A stretch of 23,950 bases of DNA. Origin: a virus. The stretch covers positions 1 through 23,950 of IMG/VR virus record IMGVR_UViG_3300046011_000553; one strand, given 5' to 3'. Under the pieces are notes generated by a model. That model was not told where the DNA came from. It saw only the letters and a list, made by a program, of their open reading frames with translations, and ran no database searches. Shown piece by piece: positions 7,788 to 16,800 of the stretch. The position numbers and the translations under genes were made by a program. The first letter of the stretch is position 1. Each line of letters begins with the position of its first letter.

Positions 7788-8191
7788 TGCGTAGTGAATT
7801 ACTTGCTTATCTAAAAACACAGAACTTTGGGACTGTAAAAGTTGCCAGTGAATTTCCGTTTAGTACTAAAGCGGGCACTGAACCACTCTATGTAAAAAAT
7901 ACTAAAAGTATCTATGTAGACCAAGACCAAACAACTCAAGAGCCTTTGTTTAATACAATGGATGGCGGTAGCATAGTAGCTCAAACTACTAAAGTTATAG
8001 CTTACCTAACATTAGATGCAAAGACTCCATTAGTAAATTATGATAGTATTGTATCGAAATTAACAGCAGCACGAAATTTATTAGCCATTGATGGTAATTT
8101 AGATCGTACTGTAGCAGTAGCTAAAAGCTATGATGGCGATATAATGCTAACCGAATTTACTTTTGAATTTAAAGAAATACTAACACAATAA
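7787..8191 (+). CDS. Probable tail terminator (tail completion) protein
   Basis: The product is a 134-residue alpha/beta protein between the connector and tail tube genes, the usual position of tail terminators (lambda gpU-like), which cap the finished tube and join it to the head. The N-terminal helix (MRSELLAYLKTQNF) and alternating strands (KVIAYLTLDAK, DIMLTEFTFEFKEIL) match the fold pattern of that group. No catalytic or membrane features are present. It lacks its own Shine-Dalgarno and is coupled to the upstream gene through TAATG. A minor head-tail joining protein is the alternative. Confidence 0.5.
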   Translation: MRSELLAYLKTQNFGTVKVASEFPFSTKAGTEPLYVKNTKSIYVDQDQTTQEPLFNTMDGGSIVAQTTKVIAYLTLDAKTPLVNYDSIVSKLTAARNLLAIDGNLDRTVAVAKSYDGDIMLTEFTFEFKEILTQ

Positions 8192-8204
8192 AAGGAAAAA
8201 AACT

Positions 8205-8681
8205 ATGTCATATTTACAATCAGCAGCAGGTTCTAGTAACCCAACGCTAACATTGACAGTTGCCGGTAAAACAGGACCTCTAGCAGTTCCTTACTTACAA
8301 GATGTAACTATTAACAATGCTAACGATGTGTTTACTTGGAGTCAACTTAACGAATCAGCTAAGTTACAAGTAGCAACAACATCAACAAACAGTATCTCAA
8401 CTAACATCGTTGTAGATCCATTAACATTCTTTGGTAATGCTAATGTGTCTACAGCAGGTGCGGCAAGTAAATTAGGTATCATCGGTCTATCAAAAGAAAA
8501 AACATTAGTTGGCTTCACAATCAACATGGGTAATGTTGCAACTGGTGGTGGTGGTCGTACTGTATCTGGTAACGGTTATGTTACTGGTATTGCTCCAACA
8601 GTAAGTGCGGATAGCCCAGTTTGGGTTACTCCATTAACATTAACTGTTGACGGTGAGTACGATATCTCAGTAGCAGCGTAA
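8205..8681 (+). CDS. Major tail tube protein
   Basis: The product is a 158-residue beta-rich Ser/Thr/Gly/Ala protein with the leader AAAGGAAA (8191-8198) typical of the highly expressed genes here. It is followed directly by the only strong intrinsic terminator in the window, which suits an abundant structural gene at the end of a transcript. Position before the tail chaperones and tape measure supports the role of the stacked tube subunit of the non-contractile tail. Segments LTLTVAGKTGPLAVPYLQDV and PVWVTPLTLTVDGEYDISVA look like strands. A gpV-like fold is plausible but not provable by eye. Confidence 0.65.
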   Translation: MSYLQSAAGSSNPTLTLTVAGKTGPLAVPYLQDVTINNANDVFTWSQLNESAKLQVATTSTNSISTNIVVDPLTFFGNANVSTAGAASKLGIIGLSKEKTLVGFTINMGNVATGGGGRTVSGNGYVTGIAPTVSADSPVWVTPLTLTVDGEYDISVAA

Positions 8682-8707
8682 TAAGTAACTAACTGCTCTA
8701 AACAACG

Positions 8708-8731
8708 ACAGGAGCTCAGGCTCCTGTTTTT
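8708..8731 (+). terminator. Intrinsic transcription terminator after tail tube gene
   Basis: ACAGGAGC (8708-8715) and GCTCCTGT (8720-8727) are perfect complements forming an 8-bp stem with a TCAG loop. The T that closes the stem begins a run of five Ts (8727-8731). This is a textbook Rho-independent terminator on the + strand, 27 bases past the tail tube stop. The reverse strand lacks a matching T-run downstream. Confidence 0.9.
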
Positions 8732-8736
8732 GTATG

Positions 8737-8744
8737 TATAAATA
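8737..8744 (+). promoter_or_regulatory. TATAAATA late-promoter-like element
   Basis: This is an exact TATAAATA, the T4 late promoter sequence, starting six bases after the terminator T-run and 29 bases before the next ATG (8766). The terminator-then-promoter layout argues that a new transcript starts here for the chaperone/tape-measure/tip genes. The longer match TAAATAACATTG resembles the portal-proximal element. Activity is inferred, and the matching sigma factor gene is not in the window. Confidence 0.5.
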
Positions 8745-8765
8745 ACATTGTAAGGAGACTAACAG

Positions 8766-8942
8766 ATGTCAGATATATTCGACGAAAAAACAGATCAAGA
8801 GCTATTAGAGAGCTTGCTTGCTGAGGTAGCCAAAGCATCAAATGAGATGCGATGCGCTCAGCGAGATATCAACAAGGCCACAGGCCGAATTCAATTTGCC
8901 GTAATGGCACTTAACAATATGATTAATAGACCAGGAGATTAA
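8766..8942 (+). CDS. Small helical protein, 58 aa
   Basis: This 58-residue product begins MSDIFDEKTDQELLESLLAE and is predicted to be almost entirely helical, with an acidic N-terminus and a more basic middle (AQRDINKATGRIQFAV). TAAGGAGA (8751-8758) is a good ribosome binding site before the ATG at 8766. It is the first gene after the terminator and late-promoter-like element, and its stop lies three bases before the tail chaperone ATG. The pattern of an acidic LLAEVAKA helix followed by CAQRDINKA resembles small conserved proteins I associate with aquatic phages; that comparison is from memory. No function can be assigned. Confidence 0.65.
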   Translation: MSDIFDEKTDQELLESLLAEVAKASNEMRCAQRDINKATGRIQFAVMALNNMINRPGD

Positions 8943-8945
8943 CAG

Positions 8946-9287
8946 ATGAAATTAACACAAATCGCAGCAAAACCAAAACTAATAAAAGTAGAAATTAATG
9001 ACGAACAAACTATCAGTGAGTTCGGAGAAGCTCTTGAATTTTGGATTTGGGATCGTCAAAGCATGGATACTTTTGTTAAGATGGCTACAATTGATTATAA
9101 AGACTTTGGAGCATTGACACAGATTGTTCGTGATCTAGTCTTAGATGAAGAAGGTAAACCAGTAGTATCTGATGAATTAGTACTTCCTAGTCACATTTTA
9201 ATGAAGGCAATTAATGTGGTGGTAGAGACTTTGGGAAAGTCAGTAACAACCGCTATGACAGCACCGACAGAAATCTCCAGCTCATAG
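8946..9287 (+). CDS. Tail assembly chaperone, short form (G-like)
   Basis: This is the 113-residue zero-frame product of the tail chaperone locus between tail tube and tape measure, equivalent in position to lambda gpG. It begins with strands (KPKLIKVEINDEQTISEFGE), followed by an aromatic patch (ALEFWIWDRQSMDTF) and a helix-rich end. Chaperones of this kind coat the tape measure protein and recruit tail tube subunits. Ribosomes that do not shift read past the slippery site at 9233 and end at TAG 9285-9287 after residues ISSS. The Shine-Dalgarno is GGAG (8935-8938), inside the end of the upstream gene. Sequence similarity to gpG itself is weak; identity rests on locus structure. Confidence 0.75.
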   Translation: MKLTQIAAKPKLIKVEINDEQTISEFGEALEFWIWDRQSMDTFVKMATIDYKDFGALTQIVRDLVLDEEGKPVVSDELVLPSHILMKAINVVVETLGKSVTTAMTAPTEISSS

Positions 9288-9502
9288 TAGCAATCGATTT
9301 TGTTGCTAACCGTTATGGGGTGTTACCTAGTCAATTGTTGCGTGATGGTAATAGTGTAGATATGTTAGTTGCTGATACAGCACAAGGTTATAGAAATTTT
9401 CTTCAAGAAAAACAAAATGGTAAAGGTGTTAATCACCAAAATCATGGATTAAGCGAAACAGAAATGCTTAGAATGATTGAACAGGCAAAGAAAGGAGTAT
9501 AA
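8946..9502 (+). CDS. Tail assembly chaperone GT fusion made by -1 frameshift
   Basis: A -1 slip on GGGAAAG at 9233-9239 joins residues 1-98 of the G-like protein to an 87-residue extension read from 9239 to the TAA at 9500-9502, giving 185 residues. The -1 frame has no stop between the slip site and 9500. Its translation is coherent and protein-like: after the overlap it reads LQLIVAIDFVANRYGVLPSQ, then a helical segment, a Gly/Asn/His-rich linker and LSETEMLRMIEQAKKGV. The hydrophobic helix, the xxxYGVLPSQL motif and a C-terminal helix are what T-domains of this family show. The T-part binds the tape measure or tube protein in lambda. A GTG at 9320 is not needed to explain the second frame. 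Confidence 0.85.
9233..9239 (+). promoter_or_regulatory. Programmed -1 ribosomal frameshift site GGGAAAG
   Basis: The heptamer GGGAAAG fits X-XXY-YYZ, with zero-frame codons GGA and AAG. It is identical to the slippery sequence of the lambda G-T genes. It lies 46 bases before the zero-frame stop and at the right place to fuse the two chaperone frames. No strong downstream stem-loop was seen by eye; lambda also does without a clear one. Confidence 0.88.
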
Positions 9503-9504
9503 TT

Positions 9505-9798
9505 GTGTCTAAAGTAAATTTTAGAGGACTTACTACTAAACTTAAAAGAGTTAGTGATGTTAAAGATACTGTAATGCCTCAGGCATATCAATACTTTAAA
9601 GCCATCACACCTAAGCGTTCTGGTAATGCAAAAAATCGTACTCGATTAAATAATAGCAAGGACATCGAAGCGGCTTACAATTATGCTAGCTACTTAGACG
9701 AAGGTTCTAGTCGACAAGCACCAAGAGGTATGACTGAACCCACAGTAGCAAAACTTAAAAAGTTTGTTGCAGACTACATTAAGAAAATAGGAGCCTAA
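9505..9798 (+). CDS. HK97 gp10-like head-tail/tail component
   Basis: The product has 97 residues and starts at GTG 9505, supported by AAAGGAG at 9490-9496. The pattern is an N-terminal helix, ITPKRSGNAKNRTRL, a strand, NYASYLDEGSSRQAPRGMTE, then a C-terminal helix. It matches the HK97-gp10 family, whose hallmarks are a TP-x-x-SG segment, a YA-x-x-x-x-EG-S segment and a proline-containing final helix. Members act in head-tail joining or tail completion. They usually sit between the connector and tail tube genes; here the gene lies between the tail chaperones and the tape measure. The stop is one base before the tape measure ATG. Confidence 0.65.
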   Translation: MSKVNFRGLTTKLKRVSDVKDTVMPQAYQYFKAITPKRSGNAKNRTRLNNSKDIEAAYNYASYLDEGSSRQAPRGMTEPTVAKLKKFVADYIKKIGA

Positions 9799-9799
9799 C

Positions 9800-12592
9800 A
9801 TGGCTGATATATCAGTAAGTCTTGAATTAGATGACAGTAAGTATAAGTCTGGACTAAGTGCCGCCGAACGAAGTGCTAAACAGTTTAGCAGTTCAGTCAA
9901 CACAGGGCTACTTGGTAATAATCAAGCATTCAATACAATGGCTCAAGGCCTTGACAGTATTAACAGTAAATTCCAAACATTAAGTCGTGTATTAGTTGGA
10001 GCAGGTATTGTTGGCTTTGCTAACAGCCTACTTAAATCTGCTGATAACCTAGTTGACATGGCTAGAGCACTTGATGTCAGCACAGCACGCATGATGGAAA
10101 TGGGCACTGCCGCTACTATGGCTGGTGGTAATTTAGAAACCATGACCACAATGCTAGGCAAGATGGAACAGAACATTGGTGACGCATTAAATGGTAATGC
10201 CGCACTACAAAAAAGCCTAACAGCAGTAGGTGTTAGCATTGGCGACATCAACAGCAAATCACCGGATCAACTATTCAATCAGATAGCAGTGGCTATTAGT
10301 AAAGTAGAAGATCCAATGAAGCGTTCAGCATTGGCCACAGACCTATTTGGTAAGTCAGCTAAGATCATCAACTTCAAAGACTATGTACAGGGCATTGTCA
10401 GTGTATATGGTAGCATGGATCAATATGCTCGGAGCCAAGAAGATGCTGCAAGAATCAATCAACAATTAGAAATACAAGTTGGGCTACTAAAAAACGCATT
10501 TACTAGTATGCTTGCTCCAGTCCTAAGTCTAGTTGCTCCTACTGATGACATGGGTGGTGCGATGACTCGTGCCAAAGTAGCTGCTGGAGTATTAGGTGTA
10601 GCCCTAGCAGGATTTGTAGGCACGCAGGTAGTACAAGGTATTGCCGCAGTTGGTGCTGGTGTAAGATCGTTAGCTACATTTATGGGCATCAGTACTACAG
10701 CTACTAAAGTTGGTACAATAGTCACAGCCGAAAATACTATTACTACTATAGCCAATGCTAACGCACAGGCATTCTTAGCTGGTGCCGCTGGTCGTGTTGG
10801 TGCCGCATACACAGCAGTGGCTATCGCACAGGCAAACTTAAATGCCCTACAAGCAGGTGGTATTGCCACAGCCGCTGAATTAACAGCCGCAGAAACAGCT
10901 CTAACAGCCGCACAGGCAAGATTGGCCGCCGCAACTACTGCCGCCGCCGAAACACAAGCAGTATTGACAGGTGTTCAAACAGCAGGAGTTGGTTCCGCAA
11001 GTACAGCCGCAGCCGCTAACACAGCATTAGGTGCTAGTTTTCTACGCCTGTCAGGTATTATAGCCGGCGTCGCAGGTGTATTGGCACTGTTCTACTCAAG
11101 TGATTTAAACGCTGGCGAAGATGAAGAAATTGCTAAGATCAACGCACTTGGTAAAGCACTTGGCATGATGTCTAAAGAAGAACAAGACAGATACAAAAAA
11201 CTAAGTGCCTACGAACAAAATAGAATTAAAGATACTATCATTCAAAATAGTCTGTCAAAAGAACAGGCTGACATTATGTCTAAGGTTACTGGACAAGGTC
11301 AGACACCTACAGGTAACAGTTCTTTTGCTGAAAGTCCAGAGGCTAAAGCCGCCCGTGAGCGTATGCTAGCGGCTACTAAAAATGAAGCCAATGCTATCTA
11401 TGATACACTTAGAGCACAAAGATCTAGCAATGATGAGCGTGAACGCAGTCTCAGATTCCAAATTGAAAGTCTAAGCATTAGTGAAAAAGATCGTCTACTA
11501 AGTCAAATGTCAGAGCGTGATAAAATTGTTCAGTCAGCGGCATATGAAGCTGAAAAACAATATCTTACTGAAACTAGTAACCTACAGGCTAAAATCTACA
11601 AAATACGCACTACAGGTACTACAGAAGAAAAAGCACAGATCGAATCATTGTATACACTACAAAAAAATCTACGCACAGAGTATGAAGCACATCTTCCTAT
11701 TCTTAAAGAGTTAGCTAACCAATATGCTACATTACAAGAAGCTCGACAATTAAATCTATTCACTATTAGTGAAGAAATTAAACGACAAAATCAACTTATT
11801 CAGCTACAAGATGACATGGCTAAGTTGACTATGACTGAGATTGAAAAGAAATATTATGATATTGAAGCAGCCGCTCGTGCTAGTGCCAAGGCCGCAATTG
11901 AAGCAGAAGAAGCACGACGAGGCGCTAGACTAGCACCTGAAGAAGCAAAGGCCTATTATGATGCCGCATTAAAAGGCACAGAAGAACTTATACAAAAACA
12001 AAAAGAATTATACGATCAAAGTCGTGAGTTTTCAACAGGTTGGGAACGAGCATTTAAAGAATATCAAGAAAATGCAACTAATGCTGCTAAACAAGCAGAA
12101 ACAATATTTGCTAAAGCTACACAAGGTATGGAAGATGCTATTGTAAACTTTGCCAAAACTGGTAAATTTGAATGGAAATCATTTGTATCTAGCATTGTAG
12201 AAGAAATGTTACGCCAACAAGTTCGTCAATTAATTGCTAACACATTTGGTGGATTATTTGGAGGCGCAAGCGGTGGTAGTAGCGGGGGCGGAGGCGGTGG
12301 CTTATTAGGTCTAGGTGGGGTATTAGGCTTTTTAGCTGGTGGTGGACCAGCAATGGCAAATCAACCTTACATTGTAGGCGAAAGAGGTCCTGAGTTATTT
12401 GTTCCTAATTTAACAGGTACAGTAGTTCCTAATAATAAACTATCAAGTCAAGGTGTCGGTAGTACAAATGTCATCTACAATATTAATGCTGTAGATGCTA
12501 TGAGTTTCAAACAAATGGTTGCTAGAGATCCAAGTTTTATTTACGCAGTAAGTCAACAGGGTGCTAAAAGCATTCCTAGTACAAGAAGGTAA
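9800..12592 (+). CDS. Tail tape measure protein
   Basis: The product has 930 residues; the family sets tail length and is ejected with DNA. By the usual rule of about 0.15 nm per residue the tail would be near 140 nm. Residues 1-215 form an N-terminal helical domain of tail tape-measure type (SADNLVDMARALDVSTARMM and following). Two hydrophobic stretches, about 257-290 and 409-434, could cross the host membrane during ejection. Between them lies an Ala/Thr-rich helix, and residues about 435-780 are charged coiled coil. The C-terminal part is lambda gpH-like: ATQGMEDAIVNFAKTGKFEW, KSFVSSIVEEMLRQQVRQLI, a Gly-rich linker, then the signature GERGPELFVP near 860-869. AGGAG at 9789-9793 serves the ATG at 9800. 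Confidence 0.92.
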   Translation: MADISVSLELDDSKYKSGLSAAERSAKQFSSSVNTGLLGNNQAFNTMAQGLDSINSKFQTLSRVLVGAGIVGFANSLLKSADNLVDMARALDVSTARMMEMGTAATMAGGNLETMTTMLGKMEQNIGDALNGNAALQKSLTAVGVSIGDINSKSPDQLFNQIAVAISKVEDPMKRSALATDLFGKSAKIINFKDYVQGIVSVYGSMDQYARSQEDAARINQQLEIQVGLLKNAFTSMLAPVLSLVAPTDDMGGAMTRAKVAAGVLGVALAGFVGTQVVQGIAAVGAGVRSLATFMGISTTATKVGTIVTAENTITTIANANAQAFLAGAAGRVGAAYTAVAIAQANLNALQAGGIATAAELTAAETALTAAQARLAAATTAAAETQAVLTGVQTAGVGSASTAAAANTALGASFLRLSGIIAGVAGVLALFYSSDLNAGEDEEIAKINALGKALGMMSKEEQDRYKKLSAYEQNRIKDTIIQNSLSKEQADIMSKVTGQGQTPTGNSSFAESPEAKAARERMLAATKNEANAIYDTLRAQRSSNDERERSLRFQIESLSISEKDRLLSQMSERDKIVQSAAYEAEKQYLTETSNLQAKIYKIRTTGTTEEKAQIESLYTLQKNLRTEYEAHLPILKELANQYATLQEARQLNLFTISEEIKRQNQLIQLQDDMAKLTMTEIEKKYYDIEAAARASAKAAIEAEEARRGARLAPEEAKAYYDAALKGTEELIQKQKELYDQSREFSTGWERAFKEYQENATNAAKQAETIFAKATQGMEDAIVNFAKTGKFEWKSFVSSIVEEMLRQQVRQLIANTFGGLFGGASGGSSGGGGGGLLGLGGVLGFLAGGGPAMANQPYIVGERGPELFVPNLTGTVVPNNKLSSQGVGSTNVIYNINAVDAMSFKQMVARDPSFIYAVSQQGAKSIPSTRR

Positions 12593-12598
12593 TTAATT

Positions 12599-13225
12599 AT
12601 GACAACAAACGCATTCCAAATAGTAATTGACCGCGCTGAAACTATTACAATTAATAGAAAAGCAGTGGTAAGTCAAACAATATCAAGAGACCAAACTGTT
12701 CGCGCAACTAGTCGAGGCGGCCAAGTATGGCGGTTTGATGTTAGCATGCCTGATGGTATTCCATGGACAACTATGCGTCCTTACATCGAAGCAATTGATG
12801 CCGCAGATCGTTATACTTCGGCCAATGTAAGTTTTAACACTACAGGTACTACTAGTTGGTTTATGAAGTATCAAGGTGATAGTGTAAACTATACTGGCTT
12901 TGTAGGAACAGTAACACAAGGTAGCAACGCATTAACACTAACTACCAGCCCAACAACTAGTTCAGGATATAAATTTCGTGCTGGTGACCTAATTCAATTA
13001 GGCACAGGTGGCAAAGTATATTCGGTAGTTAGCGATGTTGCTTACAATTCAAACGCAGTTACACTTAATCGTCCTGTGTTAGACACTTCGGGTAGTAAGA
13101 ATTTATTAGTAGGCCCTAATTGTGTGTTCAAAGTAATTTGTACCGGATTACCTAACTGGACTATTATGGCACGCAATCAAGTGTCATGGGATGGTAGCTT
13201 TACATTTAGCGAAGACTTAACATAA
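12599..13225 (+). CDS. Minor tail protein (distal-tail-like)
   Basis: The product is a 208-residue beta-rich protein, first gene after the tape measure, where siphophages encode the distal tail protein that closes the tube and carries the tip. The N-terminal part contains VVSQTISRDQTVRATSRGGQ followed by VWRFDVSMPDG, a strand-rich ring-type pattern. A middle insert (about 100-155) contains the RAGDLIQLGTGGKVYSVVSD segment, typical of small OB or galectin-like inserts. The end is GLPNWTIMARNQVSWDGSFT. AAGG (12585-12588) lies before the ATG, and its stop overlaps the next start (TAATG). The role is inferred from position and strand pattern; I do not recognise a named family with certainty. Confidence 0.55.
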   Translation: MTTNAFQIVIDRAETITINRKAVVSQTISRDQTVRATSRGGQVWRFDVSMPDGIPWTTMRPYIEAIDAADRYTSANVSFNTTGTTSWFMKYQGDSVNYTGFVGTVTQGSNALTLTTSPTTSSGYKFRAGDLIQLGTGGKVYSVVSDVAYNSNAVTLNRPVLDTSGSKNLLVGPNCVFKVICTGLPNWTIMARNQVSWDGSFTFSEDLT

Positions 13226-13800
13226 TGGCATTAGATCTTTCATCATATACCTCAATTCAAACTAATCTATTTGTTAGATTAGATATCCCTGGCTATCAGG
13301 TATTAAAGTTTAGTGACTTTAACATTCCCTACACTATTAATAGCGAAAGCTATACTAGTCTAGGTAGCCTGCTATCTATTACTGATACTAGTAGCGAATT
13401 GCGTGCTACTTCACAAGAAGTGGCTGTTACTATTTCGGGCATTCCAGATGCTAATGTCATCGATATCTTAGACAATCCAGTTAAAGGTAGTAGCATTAAA
13501 ATCTATCGTGTATTCTTTAATCCACAGACTGGACAGGCACTAAGTATTAGTGGCAATCCTGCGCAGAAGTTTCAAGGTATTGTCAGCAACTATGATATCA
13601 GCGATGATTTAGATATGGGATCACAAACAGGTAGTGTTACACTGACCTTGGCTTGTACCAGCGTAGTTGAATTGTTAAACAATAAGGTAGCCGGTCGTAG
13701 AACAAATCCAGTGGATATGAAACAATATTATCCAACTGATGTTAGTTTCGATAATGTACTGGCATTAACAAATAGTAATTTTAACTTTGGAGCTGCATAA
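13225..13800 (+). CDS. Tail tip/hub protein
   Basis: The product has 191 residues and is coupled to both neighbours through TAATG overlaps. The sequence shows FVRLDIPGYQVLKFSDFNIP, an element of the type Y-x-x-LGSLLSI (residues about 42-50), then SSELRATSQEVAVTISGIPD, and ends with RRTNPVDMKQYYPTDVSFDN. This pattern of an early 'RLDI..LKFSD', a mid 'ELRA...E..ITISGIP' and a late 'RRTN...Q....P.D..FD' is typical of tail-tip hub-type proteins that sit between the distal tail ring and the J-like protein. Family identity is from pattern memory, so I keep the name general. Confidence 0.6.
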   Translation: MALDLSSYTSIQTNLFVRLDIPGYQVLKFSDFNIPYTINSESYTSLGSLLSITDTSSELRATSQEVAVTISGIPDANVIDILDNPVKGSSIKIYRVFFNPQTGQALSISGNPAQKFQGIVSNYDISDDLDMGSQTGSVTLTLACTSVVELLNNKVAGRRTNPVDMKQYYPTDVSFDNVLALTNSNFNFGAA

Positions 13801-16800
13801 TGGGATGGTTTGATGGAATAACGAGCATATTCAAAGGTGGCGGCATTGTAGGTGGTCTAGTTAAAACTGTGGCCATGGGTTATGTAGTCAACAAACTTAG
13901 TGCAAGTTCTACAAAAGGTAATAATAGCGGAAGTAGTATAAGTTCTACAGACATGAATGCTCCTGGCATTGATAATGGCGTTAGACTACAGGTTAATCCA
14001 GCTCCAGATGAAAAGATTCCGGTACTGTATGGTAGTGCTTTCTTTGGTGGTGTAATCTCCGAAGCTGTAATGTCAAATAATAATCAACGCATGACCTATG
14101 TGTTAACCTTAGCCGAAAAGACAGGCAATTTATACAGTTCAAGTTCCGCTACTAGTTATACCTTTGATTCAATCTTATGGGATGACCAATTAGTTTACTT
14201 TAAGGCTGATGGTGTTACGGTTGATTACACTGTTGATCGTGCTGGCAGTCGAGATGAAAGTTTAAGAGACTTAGTTAAAATTTACTGCTATGCTGGCAAT
14301 AGTAGTTCAACTAGTCAAAAATTCCCAACTGGATATAGTGGTACCGCAGTCAATGCATATAGCTTAATACCTGGATGGACAAGTGGCTATGCTATGAGCA
14401 ATTTAATATTTGCTGTGATTGAAGTAAACTATTCAGCAGCATATAATGTTAAAGGCATTGGCGATGTAACATTCCAAGTATCGAGTTCAATGTACAAACC
14501 TGGTGATGTACTATATGATTACATGACTAATTCGGTATTTGGTGCTAATATCGCCGTTGCTGAGATTGACACAGCAACTATCACAGCATTAAACAGTTAT
14601 TCTGCTAATAGTGTTACCTACACAGATGAAACTGGTAGTCATACATTGACTAATAGATATCAGATTAATGGTTTAGTTAATACCGATAATGAAGTAATGC
14701 GCAATGTTGAAGAAATTGCTAACTCAGCAGGTAGTTGGTTAAGCTACAGCGTCTTAACTGGCAAATGGGGTGTAATTATTAACCGTAGTGGTAGTAGTTC
14801 TATTGTCTTTGATGATAGTAACATCTTAGGTGGTATTAGTATCTCAGGTACTGGTTTAAAAGATCTGTACAACTCAGTTAAAACAGAATTCACTAACCGT
14901 GATATCCGTGACACTACAGATTATGTACAGGTTGTACTTCCTAACAATCTACGCAATGCTAATGAACAAGATAACACTTTAAACATTGCCTACAATTTAA
15001 TTAATGAACCAGTACAGGCACAATTACTTGGCTTTATTGAACTTAAACAAAGTCGTATTGATAAGGTAATTACATTCCAAAGTGACTATACTACTATAGG
15101 CTTAACTGCCGGTGAATTAATTAAAGTAACTAATAGCAAATTAGGCTTTAATGAAAAACTATTTCGTGTAATTAGTGTAGCAGAAGTATCTGGCGACGAA
15201 GGACTACAAAGTGAAATTACAGCCTTAGAATATGACAGTACTGTCTATGATGAGGATTTATCACGCTATACTCGTGTATTAAGTAATGGATTAATTACAG
15301 TAGGAAATATTGGTATTCCTAGTACACCAACAATTACCAAATATGAAGCTGCCGCGAGACCTCGCATTGAAATTAGTACTACAGCACCAACAGGTGTTAT
15401 CGAAGGGCTTGAATATTGGTTATCAAATGATGTTGGTGTAGGTGACGCACAGCGTAGTTATAGATTAATAGCAACTAAAGTTCCTACTAATGGCAATGCT
15501 AATGTACGAGGTACATTTATATCAGGGACCACAGTAAGTTTAGATTATGATACTATTGGTACAAGCAATCTTGTAGTTAAGACTCGTGCTTATAATAGTA
15601 CAACGGTTGGCCCATTTAGTAGCAATAGTGCTATTACTAGTTTTACAGCACAACAAACAACAGATCTAATTGGTCCTAATACCCAAGCAGTAAATGAACT
15701 TGGTGGATTAATGACTGCCTTATCGGTAGTTTCATTGTTGAATAATTTAGATGGATTATTTGGTAATAATGCGGCTTCAGCAGGAGGCCTATTTGAAAAA
15801 ATATTTGATGTCTTTAAAGATGAAACTGGATATGACATCGTAGGCGAAACAGCCGGCGGTAATTTAACAGTATCTAGTCAATTGGGTATTAAAGATGAAG
15901 GTACGCTTTTAACTAATGCGGCATCAACAATAAATTTTGTTGGTACTGGGGCAACTACTACTGTTTCAAATATTTCAGAAATAACTGTAACATTAAATGA
16001 TTCGTTTGGAACTATTTCTTCTAATAGTGGTATATCATCTACAACAGTAGCAGAAGCAGCTACTGCTTCATCTGCTAAATTAGCATTTGAATCTGCTCCT
16101 GTACAATTAGGCTGGAAAACATCTTTTGCGCCATGCTTTTTTGGATCGAGTGATACCTTAGGATTAGTAGATACTAGATATGGCATTTATACAGCTTGGC
16201 AACTTAGTCAAGGTACTGTACTTGCTTCAACTCCTGGATATGTTCCGCCGGCTGTGGTATCTTCAGGACAATATAATTTTTTAATTGATTTAATAGGTAC
16301 AGCATTAGATGCTAATATGCCTTCATTAAAAGTTTTTAGTCAAGGACAACCTCTTTCTACTTCTCCTAATCCTAATTGGAGTAATTCATTTGTAATAGAG
16401 GATTCGCCTAATTTAAATGATTATCCTGGAAAAATTTGGTGTTATTACGCAATTTGTACCTACGATGGTTCAAAAACATTACTTGAACAAGATTGGGGGA
16501 ATTGGAATTATTTATATGAGAGTAGTGGAAATGGATTATCATTTTCTGCTGCTAGTACACCTAATACTACTGTAGCTAGCACTTATGGTTCTGGTTCCTT
16601 GGGTTTACCTGGCATGAGAGATCATTGGTATTCGACGACTAATCCAATTCAAGGACGATATCAGATAGCAACTTTTGGTTCACCGGGGCCGGTGAGTGCG
16701 GCCCCTATATGTCCACTAACTCAACAATTTGGTAATAGTCCATATACAGCAGAAACTGATACAGGAATATCTTCTCCTCAGGCACCTGTTGGAAGAAATT

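Noticed and set aside
9320-9502. Independent 60-residue gene from GTG 9320
   Set aside because: There is no convincing ribosome binding site, the frame is open upstream to the slippery site, and the gene order matches a frameshift-produced T-domain.
10459-10869. Reverse-strand 136-residue Ala/Pro/Thr-rich frame
   Set aside because: It is an antisense shadow of the Ala/Thr-rich tape measure middle; no gene in the window lies on this strand and no start signal is seen.
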